A DNA stretch of 64,000 nucleotides, taken from positions 1-64,000 of the forward strand of contig NZ_LXIE01000049.1 in the NCBI RefSeq assembly GCF_001641085.1, written 5' to 3'. Below the pieces are notes generated by a model. The model made no database searches. It was not told the origin of the DNA and worked only from the letters and a program-made list of their open reading frames with translations. Made by a program: the position numbers and the translations under genes. This DNA is from Aequorivita soesokkakensis (lineage in GTDB: Bacteria > Bacteroidota > Bacteroidia > Flavobacteriales > Flavobacteriaceae). Of the stretch, positions 1 through 9,598 are shown piece by piece (within the stretch, counting starts at the first letter, position 1; each line of letters starts with the position of its first letter).

Positions 1-267
1 TCAACTTCGGCTATTAGATATTTCATTTCTCAGGTTTTACGCTATAAAAGTCATCTTAAATTCTAAAGATATATTAAAGCAGAGCAAATCAATAATCTTC
101 AGATTTTCTTAAGAATTGATTTGTAAACTTTGGTCTATTAAAAATAACTGATATTTTAGCCATCAAATTGCCTTAAAAGCTTAAATATTCTCATGAAATC
201 TATAATAAATGATAAATAAATTCGAATTAAATAATAAAGTGACAAATAATTTTAAAATTGTAAAATT

Positions 268-1059
268 ATGGTTTTTGATCCCCCTTTGTTACTGTTGATT
301 TCGTTTTTTATTTACTTTTTCTTTTCTAAAGCTCCCAATTTCATTGAAGAATATGCGGCATGTCAAAAAGATTTATTTCACTTTCTCAATAGTGAAATGT
401 CAAAATATCCAAACTTTCAGTTCAACATAACTCAATTAGGGGATGCATTGATATTTTTTCCATTTTTAATTATATTCCTTTACTATGCCCCGAAACTTTG
501 GCAAGCGTTATTAACATCATCCATAATTTCATTACTCATATCTGCCACTTTTAAAGCGGTTTTTGCCGTACCAAGGCCCACCGCCATCTATGATAATAAT
601 AGTCTTGTGATTATTGGCAAAAGAACCATAGGATTAACATCCTTACCGTCAGGTCACTCCATAACAGCTTTTATGATTATAACCATACTGCTTTATGCTT
701 TTATGCCAAAGAAAATTTCACATAAAATAGCGTGGTCTGTGTTGCTGTTTACGTTTGGTTTTATGATTGCGTTTTCTAGGGTGGGGATTGCGGCACACTA
801 TCCTTTTGATGTTATTATAGGTTGTGCTATTGGTTATTTTGTGGCAATTATCGGAATTAAGCTAAATAATAATGTGAATTGGTTGGAATGGATCAAGAAT
901 AAAAAAGTTTATCCTTTTTTTATATTAATCTTATTAATCGGGGCATTTCTTATTATAAAAAAAATAGTAGCTCTAAATTTGCCGATATTTTATTTATCAT
1001 TGCTATCATTAGTTATAACATTTTTTATAATTACAAATGCTTATGTCAAAAGAAATTAA
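268..1059 (+). CDS. PAP2-family membrane phosphatase (LpxE/LpxF-like)
   Basis: 263-aa polytopic membrane protein with all three PAP2 phosphatase motifs: K96 to R103-P104, PSGH at 127-130, and S170-R171 with H177 and D181. These are the catalytic residues of the vanadium haloperoxidase-like fold. Hydrophobic segments flank every motif, so the active site should face the periplasm. It overlaps the next gene by 23 nt, implying translational coupling to a phosphoethanolamine transferase. By analogy with the neighbouring lpxE and eptA genes of Helicobacter, it may remove a lipid A phosphate before phosphoethanolamine is added; that substrate is inference. Undecaprenyl-pyrophosphate or phosphatidylglycerol phosphate are alternatives. 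The ATG at 268 is preferred because hydrophobic sequence starts at once. Confidence 0.85.
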   Translation: MVFDPPLLLLISFFIYFFFSKAPNFIEEYAACQKDLFHFLNSEMSKYPNFQFNITQLGDALIFFPFLIIFLYYAPKLWQALLTSSIISLLISATFKAVFAVPRPTAIYDNNSLVIIGKRTIGLTSLPSGHSITAFMIITILLYAFMPKKISHKIAWSVLLFTFGFMIAFSRVGIAAHYPFDVIIGCAIGYFVAIIGIKLNNNVNWLEWIKNKKVYPFFILILLIGAFLIIKKIVALNLPIFYLSLLSLVITFFIITNAYVKRN

Positions 1060-2563
1060 AGCAAGTTATTTTGCCCTGCTTTTTAGCTTTATTAATTTAG
1101 TTCTATACCACTACCCTTTTTTTAAATTCGTTTTTGGCAGTATTGATGTTAAAAGTTTGAACGGCATTTTACTGTTGGTCAGTTTAACTATTGCGGCCAT
1201 ACTTGCTAATGCTTTCTTTTTTTATTTAGTGTTGTTTTTATTGCGAAAGGTTGGAAAATGGCTAATGGCTCTGTTTTTCATCATCAACGCAATTGCTGTG
1301 TATTTTGTAAACACTTATGGCGTTATTATAGACGAAACAATGATTGGCAATGTGCTAAACACCAATTATGAAGAGTCCAGCAGTTTCTTCTCTTTTGGAT
1401 TGGTTCTTTATGTAATCTTAATAGGAATTATACCAAGTATTTTACTCTTTAAAATTAAGTTCGTTCGTGTAAAACCAAAAAAGTTTTTAATCCATATATT
1501 TTTAACCTTAATAGTGCTGGTTTTTATTGCTTTTGCCAACGCTTCAAATTGGCTTTGGATTGATAAAAACTCAAAAACCCTCGGTGGCTTGGCAATGCCT
1601 TGGTCTTATGCTGTTAATATCAGTTTATTTTACAAACACAAGAGCGAGAAAAATGAAAAAGAAATTTTATTGCCCAACGCTACCATAAAAAATACTGAAA
1701 AATCCGTATTTGTTCTTGTCATTGGAGAATCTGCCAGGAGTGAAAATTTTTCGCTTTACGGTTATAAAAAAGAGACCAACCCTTTGCTTTCAAAAATAGA
1801 AAATGTGCATCACTACAATGCCCAATCCTGTGCAACATATACCACGGCTGGCCTTAAGTGTATTTTAGAACATAAAGACACGGGTGACCTTTATGAAATT
1901 TTACCGAATTACTTATTCAGAAACGACGTAGAAGTCATCTGGCGATCCACCAACTGGGGAGAGCCGCCGGTACACGTGAAAAATTTTGACAACAAGGAAG
2001 CTTTACGCGAACGGTGTGAAGGGGAAAGTTGTGAATTTGATGAGATATTATTAAACGGTCTGACAGAACAGATATTGGCGAGTAAAAAAGATAAAATATT
2101 GGTTGTTTTGCATACAAGCACTAGCCACGGCCCTACGTATTTTAAAAAATACCCAGCACAATTTGAAAAGTTTTCTCCAGTATGTAAAAGTGTGGAATTG
2201 GCAAATTGCACTCAGGAAGAATTGATAAATGCGTACGATAACACCATTGTCTATACCGACTATATTTTAGCCACCCTAATAGACGATTTAAAACATTTGG
2301 AAGGATACAATTCTTCCATGATTTTTATTTCTGACCACGGCGAATCTTTAGGGGAAAACAACCTGTATATGCACGGAATACCCGCAAGTATAGCCCCAAA
2401 AGAGCAATTGGACATTCCCTTTATTGTTTGGCTTTCTGACGATTCCAGAAAACTAAAGGATAGCCAAGAATATTCACAACACAACATTTTTCACAGTGTC
2501 TTGGACTTTTTAGCGATAGATAGCCCTATTTACGATTCAAATATGAGCATCTATAAAAAATAA
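1037..2563 (+). CDS. eptA: Phosphoethanolamine transferase, EptA/sulfatase superfamily
   Basis: 508 aa with about five N-terminal membrane segments (roughly residues 10-165) and a periplasmic alkaline phosphatase-like catalytic domain. Family motifs are visible: IGESARSENFSLYGY with the metal ligand E231; C265-x-T-x-T269, where T269 matches the phosphoethanolamine-accepting threonine; a TSHGPTY loop; and SDHGESLGE near residue 464 carrying the metal-binding D and H. The enzyme should move phosphoethanolamine from phosphatidylethanolamine onto lipid A in the inner membrane. It is coupled to the PAP2 gene by a 23-nt overlap. A second in-frame ATG at 1043 is an equally good start. No TGA-N6-TCA site lies upstream of the pair. 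Confidence 0.9.
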   Translation: MLMSKEIKASYFALLFSFINLVLYHYPFFKFVFGSIDVKSLNGILLLVSLTIAAILANAFFFYLVLFLLRKVGKWLMALFFIINAIAVYFVNTYGVIIDETMIGNVLNTNYEESSSFFSFGLVLYVILIGIIPSILLFKIKFVRVKPKKFLIHIFLTLIVLVFIAFANASNWLWIDKNSKTLGGLAMPWSYAVNISLFYKHKSEKNEKEILLPNATIKNTEKSVFVLVIGESARSENFSLYGYKKETNPLLSKIENVHHYNAQSCATYTTAGLKCILEHKDTGDLYEILPNYLFRNDVEVIWRSTNWGEPPVHVKNFDNKEALRERCEGESCEFDEILLNGLTEQILASKKDKILVVLHTSTSHGPTYFKKYPAQFEKFSPVCKSVELANCTQEELINAYDNTIVYTDYILATLIDDLKHLEGYNSSMIFISDHGESLGENNLYMHGIPASIAPKEQLDIPFIVWLSDDSRKLKDSQEYSQHNIFHSVLDFLAIDSPIYDSNMSIYKK

Positions 2564-2726
2564 GATAACCATATAAACCACTGAACCGTTATTTAAAAAA
2601 TTTGAATAATTATTGGTTTAGAAACTTTGGTGCTTGACCAAGCTTACTTATTTATAATATATCCCCACATTTCTTGTTCAAATCTTTAATTTAGGGAATC
2701 TATTTTTTTGAAAGGTTCTGCCCAAC

Positions 2727-2769
2727 TGATATTTATCATTTCATAAAAAGTAAAGCAAAAGTACTTTTG
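2727..2769 (+). promoter_or_regulatory. FNR/FixK-type site plus -7 box for hemN
   Basis: TGATATTTATCA at 2727-2738 is a full FNR-like palindrome. After 23 nt comes TACTTTTG at 2762-2769, matching TAnnTTTG at all six fixed positions. The inferred start near 2774 puts the palindrome centre at about -41.5 and leaves a 15-nt leader. Confidence 0.8.
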
Positions 2770-2788
2770 GCGCTTTAAGTTAAAAGCC

Positions 2789-4153
2789 ATGCAAAGTAGT
2801 TTAGTTTCAAAATATAACGTTCCCGGCCCGCGCTATACCAGTTATCCCACAGTTCCTTATTGGAACAATGATAATTTCTCTTTGGGGGAATGGAAGAAAA
2901 ACGTATTCCAAAGTTTTTCAGAAAGTAATTCTGCTGAAGGAATAAGTCTCTATATCCACCTGCCGTTTTGCGAAAGTCTCTGCACTTTTTGCGGCTGCAA
3001 CAAACGTATTACTAAAAATCACGGTGTTGAGACCCCCTATTTGGAGTCGGTTTTAAAGGAGTGGCGGCTTTATTTGGAATTATTTCCGGAACGCCCCATA
3101 ATAAAGGAGTTACATTTAGGCGGCGGCACGCCCACCTTTTTTTCCGCAGAAAATTTAAAACTGCTGATAAAGGGAATTTTTCGGGATGCAACTTTTGCCG
3201 AAAACCCTTCTTTCAGTTTTGAAGGCCACCCAAACAATACAAAAGGCGAACATTTGCAAACGCTTTTTGAATGCGGTTTTACCCGTGTTAGTTACGGCGT
3301 GCAGGATTACAATACTACGGTGCAGATTGCAATACACAGGTTGCAACCTTTTGTAAATGTGAAACGAGTTACGGAAACGGCCCGTGAAATTGGCTATACT
3401 TCCGTTGGGCACGATATTATTTTTGGGCTGCCATTCCAAAAAAAGGAACACGTAATCTATTCCATAGAAAAAACGAAGGAATTGATGCCAGACCGGATTG
3501 CGTTTTACAGCTACGCGCACGTGCCGTGGATAAAAGGAAACGGCCAGCGTGGCTTTAAAGAGGAAGATCTGCCCACTGCAGCAGAAAAGCGAGAGATGTA
3601 TGAAACCGGGAAAAAAATGCTGGAAGAGGCAGGCTATATTGAAATTGGGATGGACCACTTTGCGCTAAAAAACGACAGCCTCTACAAAGCTGTGGAAGAA
3701 AAAAAACTGCACCGCAACTTTATGGGCTATACAGATAGTAAAACCCAGTTGATGCTCGGCCTCGGTGTTTCTGCCATTGGCGACAGTTGGTATAGTTTTG
3801 GGCAAAATTCAAAAAATGTGGAGGAATATCAGGAACTGGTTGAAAAGGGAATTCTCCCCGTGTATCGCGGCCATATTTTGAATGAAGAAGATTTAATTAA
3901 CCGCAAACATATTCTGAATATGATGTGCCGTTTGGAAACTTCGTGGGAAGATGTTTCGCTTCAATTTAAGGAATTGCCCGAGACGCTTTCAAAATTGAAA
4001 GAAATGGAAGAGGATGGTTTAATTAAAATCGATTCCACCAAACTTCAGATTACAGAAAAGGGCCGTCCTTTTGTTCGCAATGTGTGTATGGCCTTTGATG
4101 TTCTTTTGCAGCGAAGCCAACCGGAAACGCAGCTCTTTTCAATGACGGTGTAA
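2789..4153 (+). CDS. hemN: Oxygen-independent coproporphyrinogen III dehydrogenase HemN
   Basis: 454 aa, the usual HemN length. The radical-SAM motif is in IHLPFCESLCTFCGCN, giving C-x3-C-x2-C plus the fourth cysteine typical of true HemN rather than HemW. It continues with the GGGTPTF SAM-binding segment and the C-terminal HemN domain. The enzyme converts coproporphyrinogen III to protoporphyrinogen IX without oxygen, supplying heme for the cbb3 oxidase, NorB and c-type cytochromes encoded nearby. It appears to be a single-gene unit with a perfect FNR-type promoter, fitting induction when oxygen is low. The ATG at 2789 lies 15 nt after the inferred transcription start. Confidence 0.95.
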   Translation: MQSSLVSKYNVPGPRYTSYPTVPYWNNDNFSLGEWKKNVFQSFSESNSAEGISLYIHLPFCESLCTFCGCNKRITKNHGVETPYLESVLKEWRLYLELFPERPIIKELHLGGGTPTFFSAENLKLLIKGIFRDATFAENPSFSFEGHPNNTKGEHLQTLFECGFTRVSYGVQDYNTTVQIAIHRLQPFVNVKRVTETAREIGYTSVGHDIIFGLPFQKKEHVIYSIEKTKELMPDRIAFYSYAHVPWIKGNGQRGFKEEDLPTAAEKREMYETGKKMLEEAGYIEIGMDHFALKNDSLYKAVEEKKLHRNFMGYTDSKTQLMLGLGVSAIGDSWYSFGQNSKNVEEYQELVEKGILPVYRGHILNEEDLINRKHILNMMCRLETSWEDVSLQFKELPETLSKLKEMEEDGLIKIDSTKLQITEKGRPFVRNVCMAFDVLLQRSQPETQLFSMTV

Positions 4154-4179
4154 ATTTTTTACAACTTTTTTTCGCATAC

Positions 4180-4222
4180 TGACCTTGGTCATATTTTCAG
4201 AAAAACGATATTCAGACATTTG
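4180..4222 (+). promoter_or_regulatory. FNR/FixK-type site plus -7 box for the porin-nirK operon
   Basis: TGACCTTGGTCA (4180-4191) is a perfect 12-bp palindrome, followed after 23 nt by GACATTTG (4215-4222), five of six matches to TAnnTTTG. The inferred start near 4227 leaves 22 nt before the ATG at 4249. Confidence 0.75.
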
Positions 4223-4248
4223 TATCGTAAAATAAATTGAACCCTAAA

Positions 4249-5532
4249 ATGAACATTTCAAAAAATATTTTCTTCATATTTCTATTTTTTGCAATAACTA
4301 AAACCTACTCACAATTTACCGTGGATGCACAACTGCGCCCGCGTTTTGAGTTTCGTCATGGGTATAAAACGCTTTTTCCGGATGATACAAATCCCGCTGC
4401 ATTTGTTTCACAAAGAACACGATTGAATTTCGGTTATAAAACCGAAAAATTACATTTCTATATAAGTCCGCAAGACGTTCGGATTTGGGGAGATGTGCCA
4501 CAATTAAATGTTGCTGATGAAAATGGTTTCTCCCTGCATCAAGCCTGGGCAGAAATAAAATTAATTAAGGAATTTGACCTAAAAATTGGACGGCAGGAAA
4601 TTGTATATGACGATCAGCGTTTCTTCGGAAATGTTGACTGGGCGCAGCAAGGCCGAAGCCACGACGCCGCAATCCTAAAATTTGAACCTACCTCTTTGAA
4701 ACTTCACCTTGGCGCAGCTTACAATCAAGATGGCGAGGCATTGACCGGAAATATTCTTACCAAGAACACCTACAAAAGTTTTCAATATTTATGGTTTCAT
4801 AAGGATTGGGAAAAACTTTCAGCAAGTTTTCTCTTCTTAAATAACGGTATGCAATATATTGACGAAAATGACGAATCCAAAAACGATACCCGCTTCAGCC
4901 AAACCGCTGGAATTTATTTAAAAGCCAAAGCGAATAAATTCAATTTTGCCTCAAATTTATATTATCAATTCGGGAACGATGTTGCCAATAATGATTTGAG
5001 CGCTTATTTGGTTTCATTGGAAGCAAGTTATTCCGCAATGGAAAATTTAAATTTTACTTTGGGCGGTGAGTTGCAAAGTGGAAATGATTTCGGCGCGCCT
5101 TCAAACGGAAAAAATAAGGCTTTCAATCCGCTTTATGGCACCAATCACAAGTTTAACGGATTTATGGATTACTTCTACGTGGGGAATCATACCAACAACG
5201 TTGGGTTGGTGGATATTTATGGAAATGTGAAATATTCGTTCAATGAAAAATCGAACTTATTCGTTGGCATTCACAAGTTTTTCGCAGCTGCGGAAATTAT
5301 TAATGAAAGTTCAAAATATTTAGGTTTTGAAATAGATTTAGTAACTTCACATAAATTGAGTGAATTTGTGACTGTCCAGGCTGGATATTCACAATTTTTT
5401 GCTTCAAATGGTATTGAAACCGTAAAAAATAATTTTGATGGCAATTCCAATAATTGGGCTTGGGCAATGCTGACCATTGATCCTTTGCTATTTACTTGGC
5501 AAAAACAAGACACACAACCAAATAACCAATAA
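4249..5532 (+). CDS. Outer-membrane beta-barrel porin, alginate-export family type
   Basis: About 427 aa with an N-terminal signal peptide ending near TYSQ, then alternating beta-strand sequence beginning [17 protein letters not shown], typical of the alginate_exp barrel family. Such barrels often precede nirK in Bacteroidetes and may let nitrite or other small solutes across the outer membrane; the substrate here is inference. A TTG four codons upstream (4237) is open, but the ATG at 4249 gives the better signal peptide. The gene is first in an operon with nirK, nirV and a SCO protein, under an FNR-type promoter. Confidence 0.75.
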   Translation: MNISKNIFFIFLFFAITKTYSQFTVDAQLRPRFEFRHGYKTLFPDDTNPAAFVSQRTRLNFGYKTEKLHFYISPQDVRIWGDVPQLNVADENGFSLHQAWAEIKLIKEFDLKIGRQEIVYDDQRFFGNVDWAQQGRSHDAAILKFEPTSLKLHLGAAYNQDGEALTGNILTKNTYKSFQYLWFHKDWEKLSASFLFLNNGMQYIDENDESKNDTRFSQTAGIYLKAKANKFNFASNLYYQFGNDVANNDLSAYLVSLEASYSAMENLNFTLGGELQSGNDFGAPSNGKNKAFNPLYGTNHKFNGFMDYFYVGNHTNNVGLVDIYGNVKYSFNEKSNLFVGIHKFFAAAEIINESSKYLGFEIDLVTSHKLSEFVTVQAGYSQFFASNGIETVKNNFDGNSNNWAWAMLTIDPLLFTWQKQDTQPNNQ

Positions 5533-5560
5533 CAATAAAACCAACTTTAAATCGCAAATT

Positions 5561-7027
5561 ATGTATTTAACTATCAAAAAGAATCTTGTAACAAAAATGC
5601 TTCTTGGGCTTGGCGTAGTGGCTTTTCTTTCGAGCTGTGTAAATGACCAATCGGACAAAAAATACAATGACACGGTAGACATTCCCGTGAACCAAGAAAT
5701 GATTGCGGAACTCACTTCGCCACCATTTGTTCCAACTCCAGTTGGAAAACGCATGGCAAAAAAACTGATCGTTGATCTTGAAATCCAAGAACGCGAAGGT
5801 GAAATGACCGACGGCGTTAAATATGTTTATTGGACCTTCGGCGGAACCGTTCCCGGAAGTTTCATCAGAACCCGCGTGGGCGATGAAGTGGAGTTTCACC
5901 TAAAAAACCACCCAGATAATAAGTTGCCGCACAACATTGACCTTCACGCCGTGAACGGTCCCGGCGGTGGCGCGGAATCTTCGTTTGTGGCTCCCGGTCA
6001 CGAAAAGGTGTTTTCCTTTAAAGTGCTGAATCCGGGACTTTATGTTTACCATTGCGCCACCGCGCCAGTGGGAATGCATATTGCCAACGGAATGTATGGG
6101 TTAATTTTAGTGGAACCTGAAGGTGGTTTGGAACCCGTTGACAAAGAATATTACATTATGCAAGGCGATTTTTATACTGAAGGCAAATATGGGGATCGAG
6201 GCCTGCAAGCTTTTGATATGCAAAAAGCAATCAATGAAACTCCAGACTATGTAGTTTTTAACGGCCACGTGGGCGCTATGACCGGGGATAATGCCATAAC
6301 TGCAAAAGTGGGCGAAAAAATTCGCCTCTTTGTAGGGAATGGAGGTCCGGGACTTGTTTCATCCTTCCACGTTATCGGGGAGATTTTTGACAAGGTGCAT
6401 ATTGAAGGCGGAGATATGGTAAATGAAAACGTACAAACCACATTGATTCCTGCCGGCGGTGCGGCAATCGTGGAATTCCGCGTGGATGTTCCGGGTACCT
6501 TTATTTTGGTTGACCACTCTATTTTTAGGGCTTTCAATAAAGGTGCTTTAGCAATGTTAAAAGTGGAAGGCGAAGAAAACAAAACAATCTATTCCGGAGA
6601 AATCCGCGATGGTATCTATCTTCCCGAAGGTGGTGTAATCCAATCTATGCCAACGGGCGGTCCTAAAGTGGAAAAAGAAGAAATGAAAGCTTTAAGCTTT
6701 GAAGAACGAATGACTTTCGGAAAAGATAAATTTATGGCTACCTGTGCTGCTTGCCACCAAGCAAATGGGCAGGGAATTCCCGGAGCCTTTCCTCCTTTGG
6801 CAAAATCAGATTACTTAAATGCTGATGTGGACCGTGCAATCGATATCGTGCTACACGGTAAAACTGGAGAAATTACCGTAAACGGAAAAAAATACAACAG
6901 TGTTATGACCGCACAAGCCCTGTCTGACGAAGAAGTTTCAAACGTACTTACCTATGTTTATAATAGTTGGGGCAATTCCAAAAAAGAAGTTACCCCAGAA
7001 ATGGTGAAAGCCGTTAGAAATAAATAA
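5561..7027 (+). CDS. nirK: Copper nitrite reductase NirK with C-terminal cytochrome c domain, lipoprotein
   Basis: 488 aa from the ATG at 5561. A lipoprotein signal ends FLSSC, followed by two cupredoxin domains. Copper ligands are recognisable: [10 protein letters not shown] supplies the first type 1 histidine, the catalytic aspartate and a type 2 histidine; [16 protein letters not shown] supplies a type 2 His plus type 1 Cys, His and Met; [13 protein letters not shown] supplies the last type 2 His. After about residue 385 a monoheme cytochrome c domain follows (CAACH). It reduces nitrite to NO, and the tethered heme probably delivers electrons directly to the type 1 copper. An upstream in-frame extension lacks a signal peptide and overlaps the porin gene, so it was rejected. 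Confidence 0.95.
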   Translation: MYLTIKKNLVTKMLLGLGVVAFLSSCVNDQSDKKYNDTVDIPVNQEMIAELTSPPFVPTPVGKRMAKKLIVDLEIQEREGEMTDGVKYVYWTFGGTVPGSFIRTRVGDEVEFHLKNHPDNKLPHNIDLHAVNGPGGGAESSFVAPGHEKVFSFKVLNPGLYVYHCATAPVGMHIANGMYGLILVEPEGGLEPVDKEYYIMQGDFYTEGKYGDRGLQAFDMQKAINETPDYVVFNGHVGAMTGDNAITAKVGEKIRLFVGNGGPGLVSSFHVIGEIFDKVHIEGGDMVNENVQTTLIPAGGAAIVEFRVDVPGTFILVDHSIFRAFNKGALAMLKVEGEENKTIYSGEIRDGIYLPEGGVIQSMPTGGPKVEKEEMKALSFEERMTFGKDKFMATCAACHQANGQGIPGAFPPLAKSDYLNADVDRAIDIVLHGKTGEITVNGKKYNSVMTAQALSDEEVSNVLTYVYNSWGNSKKEVTPEMVKAVRNK

Positions 7028-7031
7028 AACC

Positions 7032-7808
7032 GTGTTCAAACTGAAATTTTTCAACATCGTCCTTTTCATATCCTGTTCCTTATTGTTTTGCGAGGTCGCA
7101 GCCCAAAGTAAAGGAATGGCTACTGTAAAGGGCGGTGTTTATCTTCCCCTTTACGGTGCGGCAGATAAAACCGTAAAAGTTGATCCATTTATGATGGATG
7201 TTTACCCTGTTACAAACGCAGAATTTTTAAAATTTGTAAACGAAAATCCACAGTGGAAAAAAAGCAACATAAAAAGTCTGTTTGCCGATGAGAGTTATTT
7301 AACAAAGTGGAAAACTGACGAAAGTTTCACCGGGCTTCCGAACGCTCCCGTAACAAACGTTTCTTGGTTTGCCGCAAAAAAATATTGCGAATGCCAGGGC
7401 AAGCGTTTACCAAAAATGGACGAGTGGGAATTTGCTGCAATGGCGAATGAAAATGTGCCCGATGCTCGAAAAGTGGAAACTTACAACCAATACATTTTGA
7501 ATTGGTACGAAACCCCAAAAACCTTTAACAAGGCTGTTGGTTCCACATTTAAAAATTATTGGGGTATTTATGATCTTCACGGGTTAGTGTGGGAATGGAC
7601 GATGGATTTCAATACGGTACTTATTTCTGGCGAATCCCGGAAAGACGTTGACAAAGATTCAAATCTTTTCTGCGGAAGTGCTGCCATTGGCGCTTCAGAT
7701 TTAATGAATTATGCAGCCTTTATGCGCTATGCCTTTCGCGGCAGCATGAAAGCGCGCTATTCTTCCCAAAACTTGGGTTTTCGCTGCGCAAAGGATTTAG
7801 AAAATTAG
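7032..7808 (+). CDS. nirV: NirV-like formylglycine-generating enzyme (SUMF1) family protein
   Basis: 258 aa from a GTG start four bases after nirK. The signal peptide (cleavage near CEVAAQ) begins exactly there, which supports the GTG. The rest is an FGE/SUMF1-type domain: FMMDVYPVTNAEFLKFV, TNVSWFAAKKYCECQGKRLPK, GLVWEWTMDF and the closing LGFRCAK. SUMF1-like NirV proteins are known companions of nirK; their exact role is unsettled, with NirK maturation being the usual proposal. It is periplasmic, in the nirK operon, and followed 11 nt later by a SCO protein. Confidence 0.85.
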   Translation: MFKLKFFNIVLFISCSLLFCEVAAQSKGMATVKGGVYLPLYGAADKTVKVDPFMMDVYPVTNAEFLKFVNENPQWKKSNIKSLFADESYLTKWKTDESFTGLPNAPVTNVSWFAAKKYCECQGKRLPKMDEWEFAAMANENVPDARKVETYNQYILNWYETPKTFNKAVGSTFKNYWGIYDLHGLVWEWTMDFNTVLISGESRKDVDKDSNLFCGSAAIGASDLMNYAAFMRYAFRGSMKARYSSQNLGFRCAKDLEN

Positions 7809-7819
7809 ATATAATACTT

Positions 7820-8437
7820 ATGAGAAACTTCAAATTTATTTTACTCGCCATTTCGTTGTTTGCCATTTCCTGCAACGATTCTTCAAAAAAAAACACTGAA
7901 ATAACTGCGGAAAATACTTCTGAAAATAAGGGAAATACCAAAATTTCAGATATGTCCATCTACAATCTTCCCTCCCATTGGACAACCCAGGATGGCAGCG
8001 AAATTGAACTGAAACAATTACAGGGAAAAGTGCTTGTAATGGTGATGATCTATACTTCCTGCCAAGCCGCCTGCCCAAGACTGGTGGCAGATATGCGCAA
8101 TATTGAAAAACAAATTCCCGAAGATAAAAAAGAGGATGTGCAATACGTTTTTGTAAGCATAGATCCCAAAACCGATACGCCGGAACGCTTGACTGCCTTT
8201 GCAAAGGAAAATAAAATGGAGGACGAAAAATGGCTTTTCCTGCGCGGCAGCGAGGACGATACCCGTGAATTTGCAGCAGTTCTTGCCGTAAATTACAAAC
8301 AGATTTCGCCAATGGATTTTTCGCACTCAAACATCATTAGCGTTTTCAATCAAGCTGGCGAACTTGCCCACCAACAGGAAGGTTTGGGCGTTGATAATAA
8401 AGAAACAGTGCAGGCTATTATTGATCTGGCGAAGTAA
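7820..8437 (+). CDS. SCO1/SenC-family copper chaperone, lipoprotein
   Basis: 205 aa with a lipoprotein signal (FAISC), then a thioredoxin-like SCO domain. The copper-binding C-x3-C is in YTSCQAACP and the distal histidine in DFSHSNIIS. SCO proteins deliver copper or reduce the copper-site cysteines of cupro-oxidases; here the target is probably NirK in the same operon, possibly also the oxidase encoded next door on the other strand. The thiol partner could be the periplasmic thioredoxin system. It ends the nirK operon. Confidence 0.9.
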   Translation: MRNFKFILLAISLFAISCNDSSKKNTEITAENTSENKGNTKISDMSIYNLPSHWTTQDGSEIELKQLQGKVLVMVMIYTSCQAACPRLVADMRNIEKQIPEDKKEDVQYVFVSIDPKTDTPERLTAFAKENKMEDEKWLFLRGSEDDTREFAAVLAVNYKQISPMDFSHSNIISVFNQAGELAHQQEGLGVDNKETVQAIIDLAK

Positions 8438-8476
8438 TTATTTCTTCTTTCAGAAAAAATCCAGATTGTTTAAAGT

Positions 8477-8662
8477 TTAACGTCCTTTTTCAGGATTGTC
8501 ATTCTTCTTTTTCTTATTGTGGACCATATTTTTTCTTTTTTTACTTTTCTTCACATAAAAAATAAGGCCGCCAATAATGGCAAAACACACAATAATCGAA
8601 ATAACGGTAGCAACTACACCACCCGTAAAATCAACTAATGGAATAGAATTTATAAGTTTCAT
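8477..8662 (-). CDS. Small single-span membrane protein
   Basis: 61 aa with a short N-terminal segment, one hydrophobic helix (about residues 14-37) and a very basic tail rich in lysine. No family is recognised. It lies 12 nt behind another small protein of the same layout (8675-8842) at the end of the cbb3 locus, so the two look like a duplicated pair. A structural or assembly role in the oxidase region is only inference. Confidence 0.6.
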   Translation of the reverse strand: MKLINSIPLVDFTGGVVATVISIIVCFAIIGGLIFYVKKSKKRKNMVHNKKKKNDNPEKGR

Positions 8663-8674
8663 AGCTTACGTTTT

Positions 8675-8842
8675 TTAAAGGTTGTCATCTTTTGAAGAAT
8701 TTATTTCGTCTTTGCCTTTCTTTTTTCCGCCAAATACAAAACTGAGCACGAGGGCGGTCATCACAATACACAAAATTGCAAAAAAGATAATAATTCCGGT
8801 TCCCATTCCCCAATTGGCCAATGGCAAGATTGAATTTGTCAT
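8675..8842 (-). CDS. Small single-span membrane protein, companion of the next gene
   Basis: 55 aa: MTNSILPLANWG, a hydrophobic span (about residues 14-37), then a charged tail GGKKKGKDEINSSKDD. It shares the layout and the start pattern (NSI-PL / NSILPL) with the 61-aa protein that follows, suggesting an old duplication. It starts 13 nt after the SafE-like gene, so it should be part of the cco transcript. Function unknown. Confidence 0.6.
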   Translation of the reverse strand: MTNSILPLANWGMGTGIIIFFAILCIVMTALVLSFVFGGKKKGKDEINSSKDDNL

Positions 8843-8854
8843 AGTCTGAATATT

Positions 8855-9592
8855 TTAATGGTTATTGATTGTAATATTTTCTGAAGCCATCTCGTGGCAG
8901 TTGTAATTGGCGTCAATAGTTTCGGTCATTGGCTTGGGTGAAACATAGGGAATTCCCAATCCTAATCCGCGCACAATAAAAAGACAGCCGATAATCACAA
9001 CAAAAACAGGAATTGCGCGACGGATCCGTTGACGTACTTGTCCGTTTAAAAAATTTCCGAGGTAGATCGCCGAAGTCATAAGCGGAATGGTTCCGATGCC
9101 GAAAAGCGCCATATATAAACTTCCCTGCAACGTATTTCCAGAAGCAATTGCACCGAACACAGCCATATAAACCAGGCCGCACGGAAGAAATCCGTTTAAA
9201 AAGCCTATTGTTAAAAAAGTGTCTGGGGTTTTCTTTTTCAGTTCCTTTCCCAAAGCCGATTTCACTTTTGAAATAATTTTATAAATCGGTTTTGAAAAAT
9301 TGTATTTATTGAAGGTTTTCTGCGGAAGAAAAATTACCAAAAGCATCAAAACCCCTATAATTATTGAAAGTTGCTGCTGAAAGCCAAACAGGTTCAGACT
9401 TTTGCCTACCAGTCCAAAAACCAACCCGAGAATACTATATGCTAAAACCCTTCCGAAGTGATACAGAAATATCTGCCCCAATTTTTTAAAGTTGTTATTT
9501 CTATCTACCGGCAACAAAAACGCAATGGGGCCGCACATTCCCACGCAGTGGAAACTTCCCAATAGTCCGAATATAAGTGCGGTGTATAGCAT
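8855..9592 (-). CDS. SafE/TauE-type (UreH-like) metal or sulfite transport membrane protein
   Basis: 245 aa with about six membrane segments and the FHCVGMCGPIAF motif in helix 1, diagnostic of the UreH_2/SafE-like family regularly found with cbb3 oxidase genes. A second FLPCGLVYMAV motif mirrors it in the second half, showing the internal repeat. The tail contains CHEMASENITINNH, potential metal ligands. Members near cco genes are thought to help copper delivery to CcoN; that role is inference here. A 188-nt gap filled with short tandem repeats separates it from ccoH. Confidence 0.75.
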   Translation of the reverse strand: MLYTALIFGLLGSFHCVGMCGPIAFLLPVDRNNNFKKLGQIFLYHFGRVLAYSILGLVFGLVGKSLNLFGFQQQLSIIIGVLMLLVIFLPQKTFNKYNFSKPIYKIISKVKSALGKELKKKTPDTFLTIGFLNGFLPCGLVYMAVFGAIASGNTLQGSLYMALFGIGTIPLMTSAIYLGNFLNGQVRQRIRRAIPVFVVIIGCLFIVRGLGLGIPYVSPKPMTETIDANYNCHEMASENITINNH

Positions 9593-9598
9593 TTTTTT

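Noticed and set aside
1-267. Regulatory site or small gene before the PAP2 gene
   Set aside because: Only AT-rich DNA is seen; the TGAT and ATCA words present are not at the right spacing and no reading frame is convincing.
5477-5560. Extended NirK N-terminus
   Set aside because: It overlaps the porin gene and would bury the lipoprotein signal.
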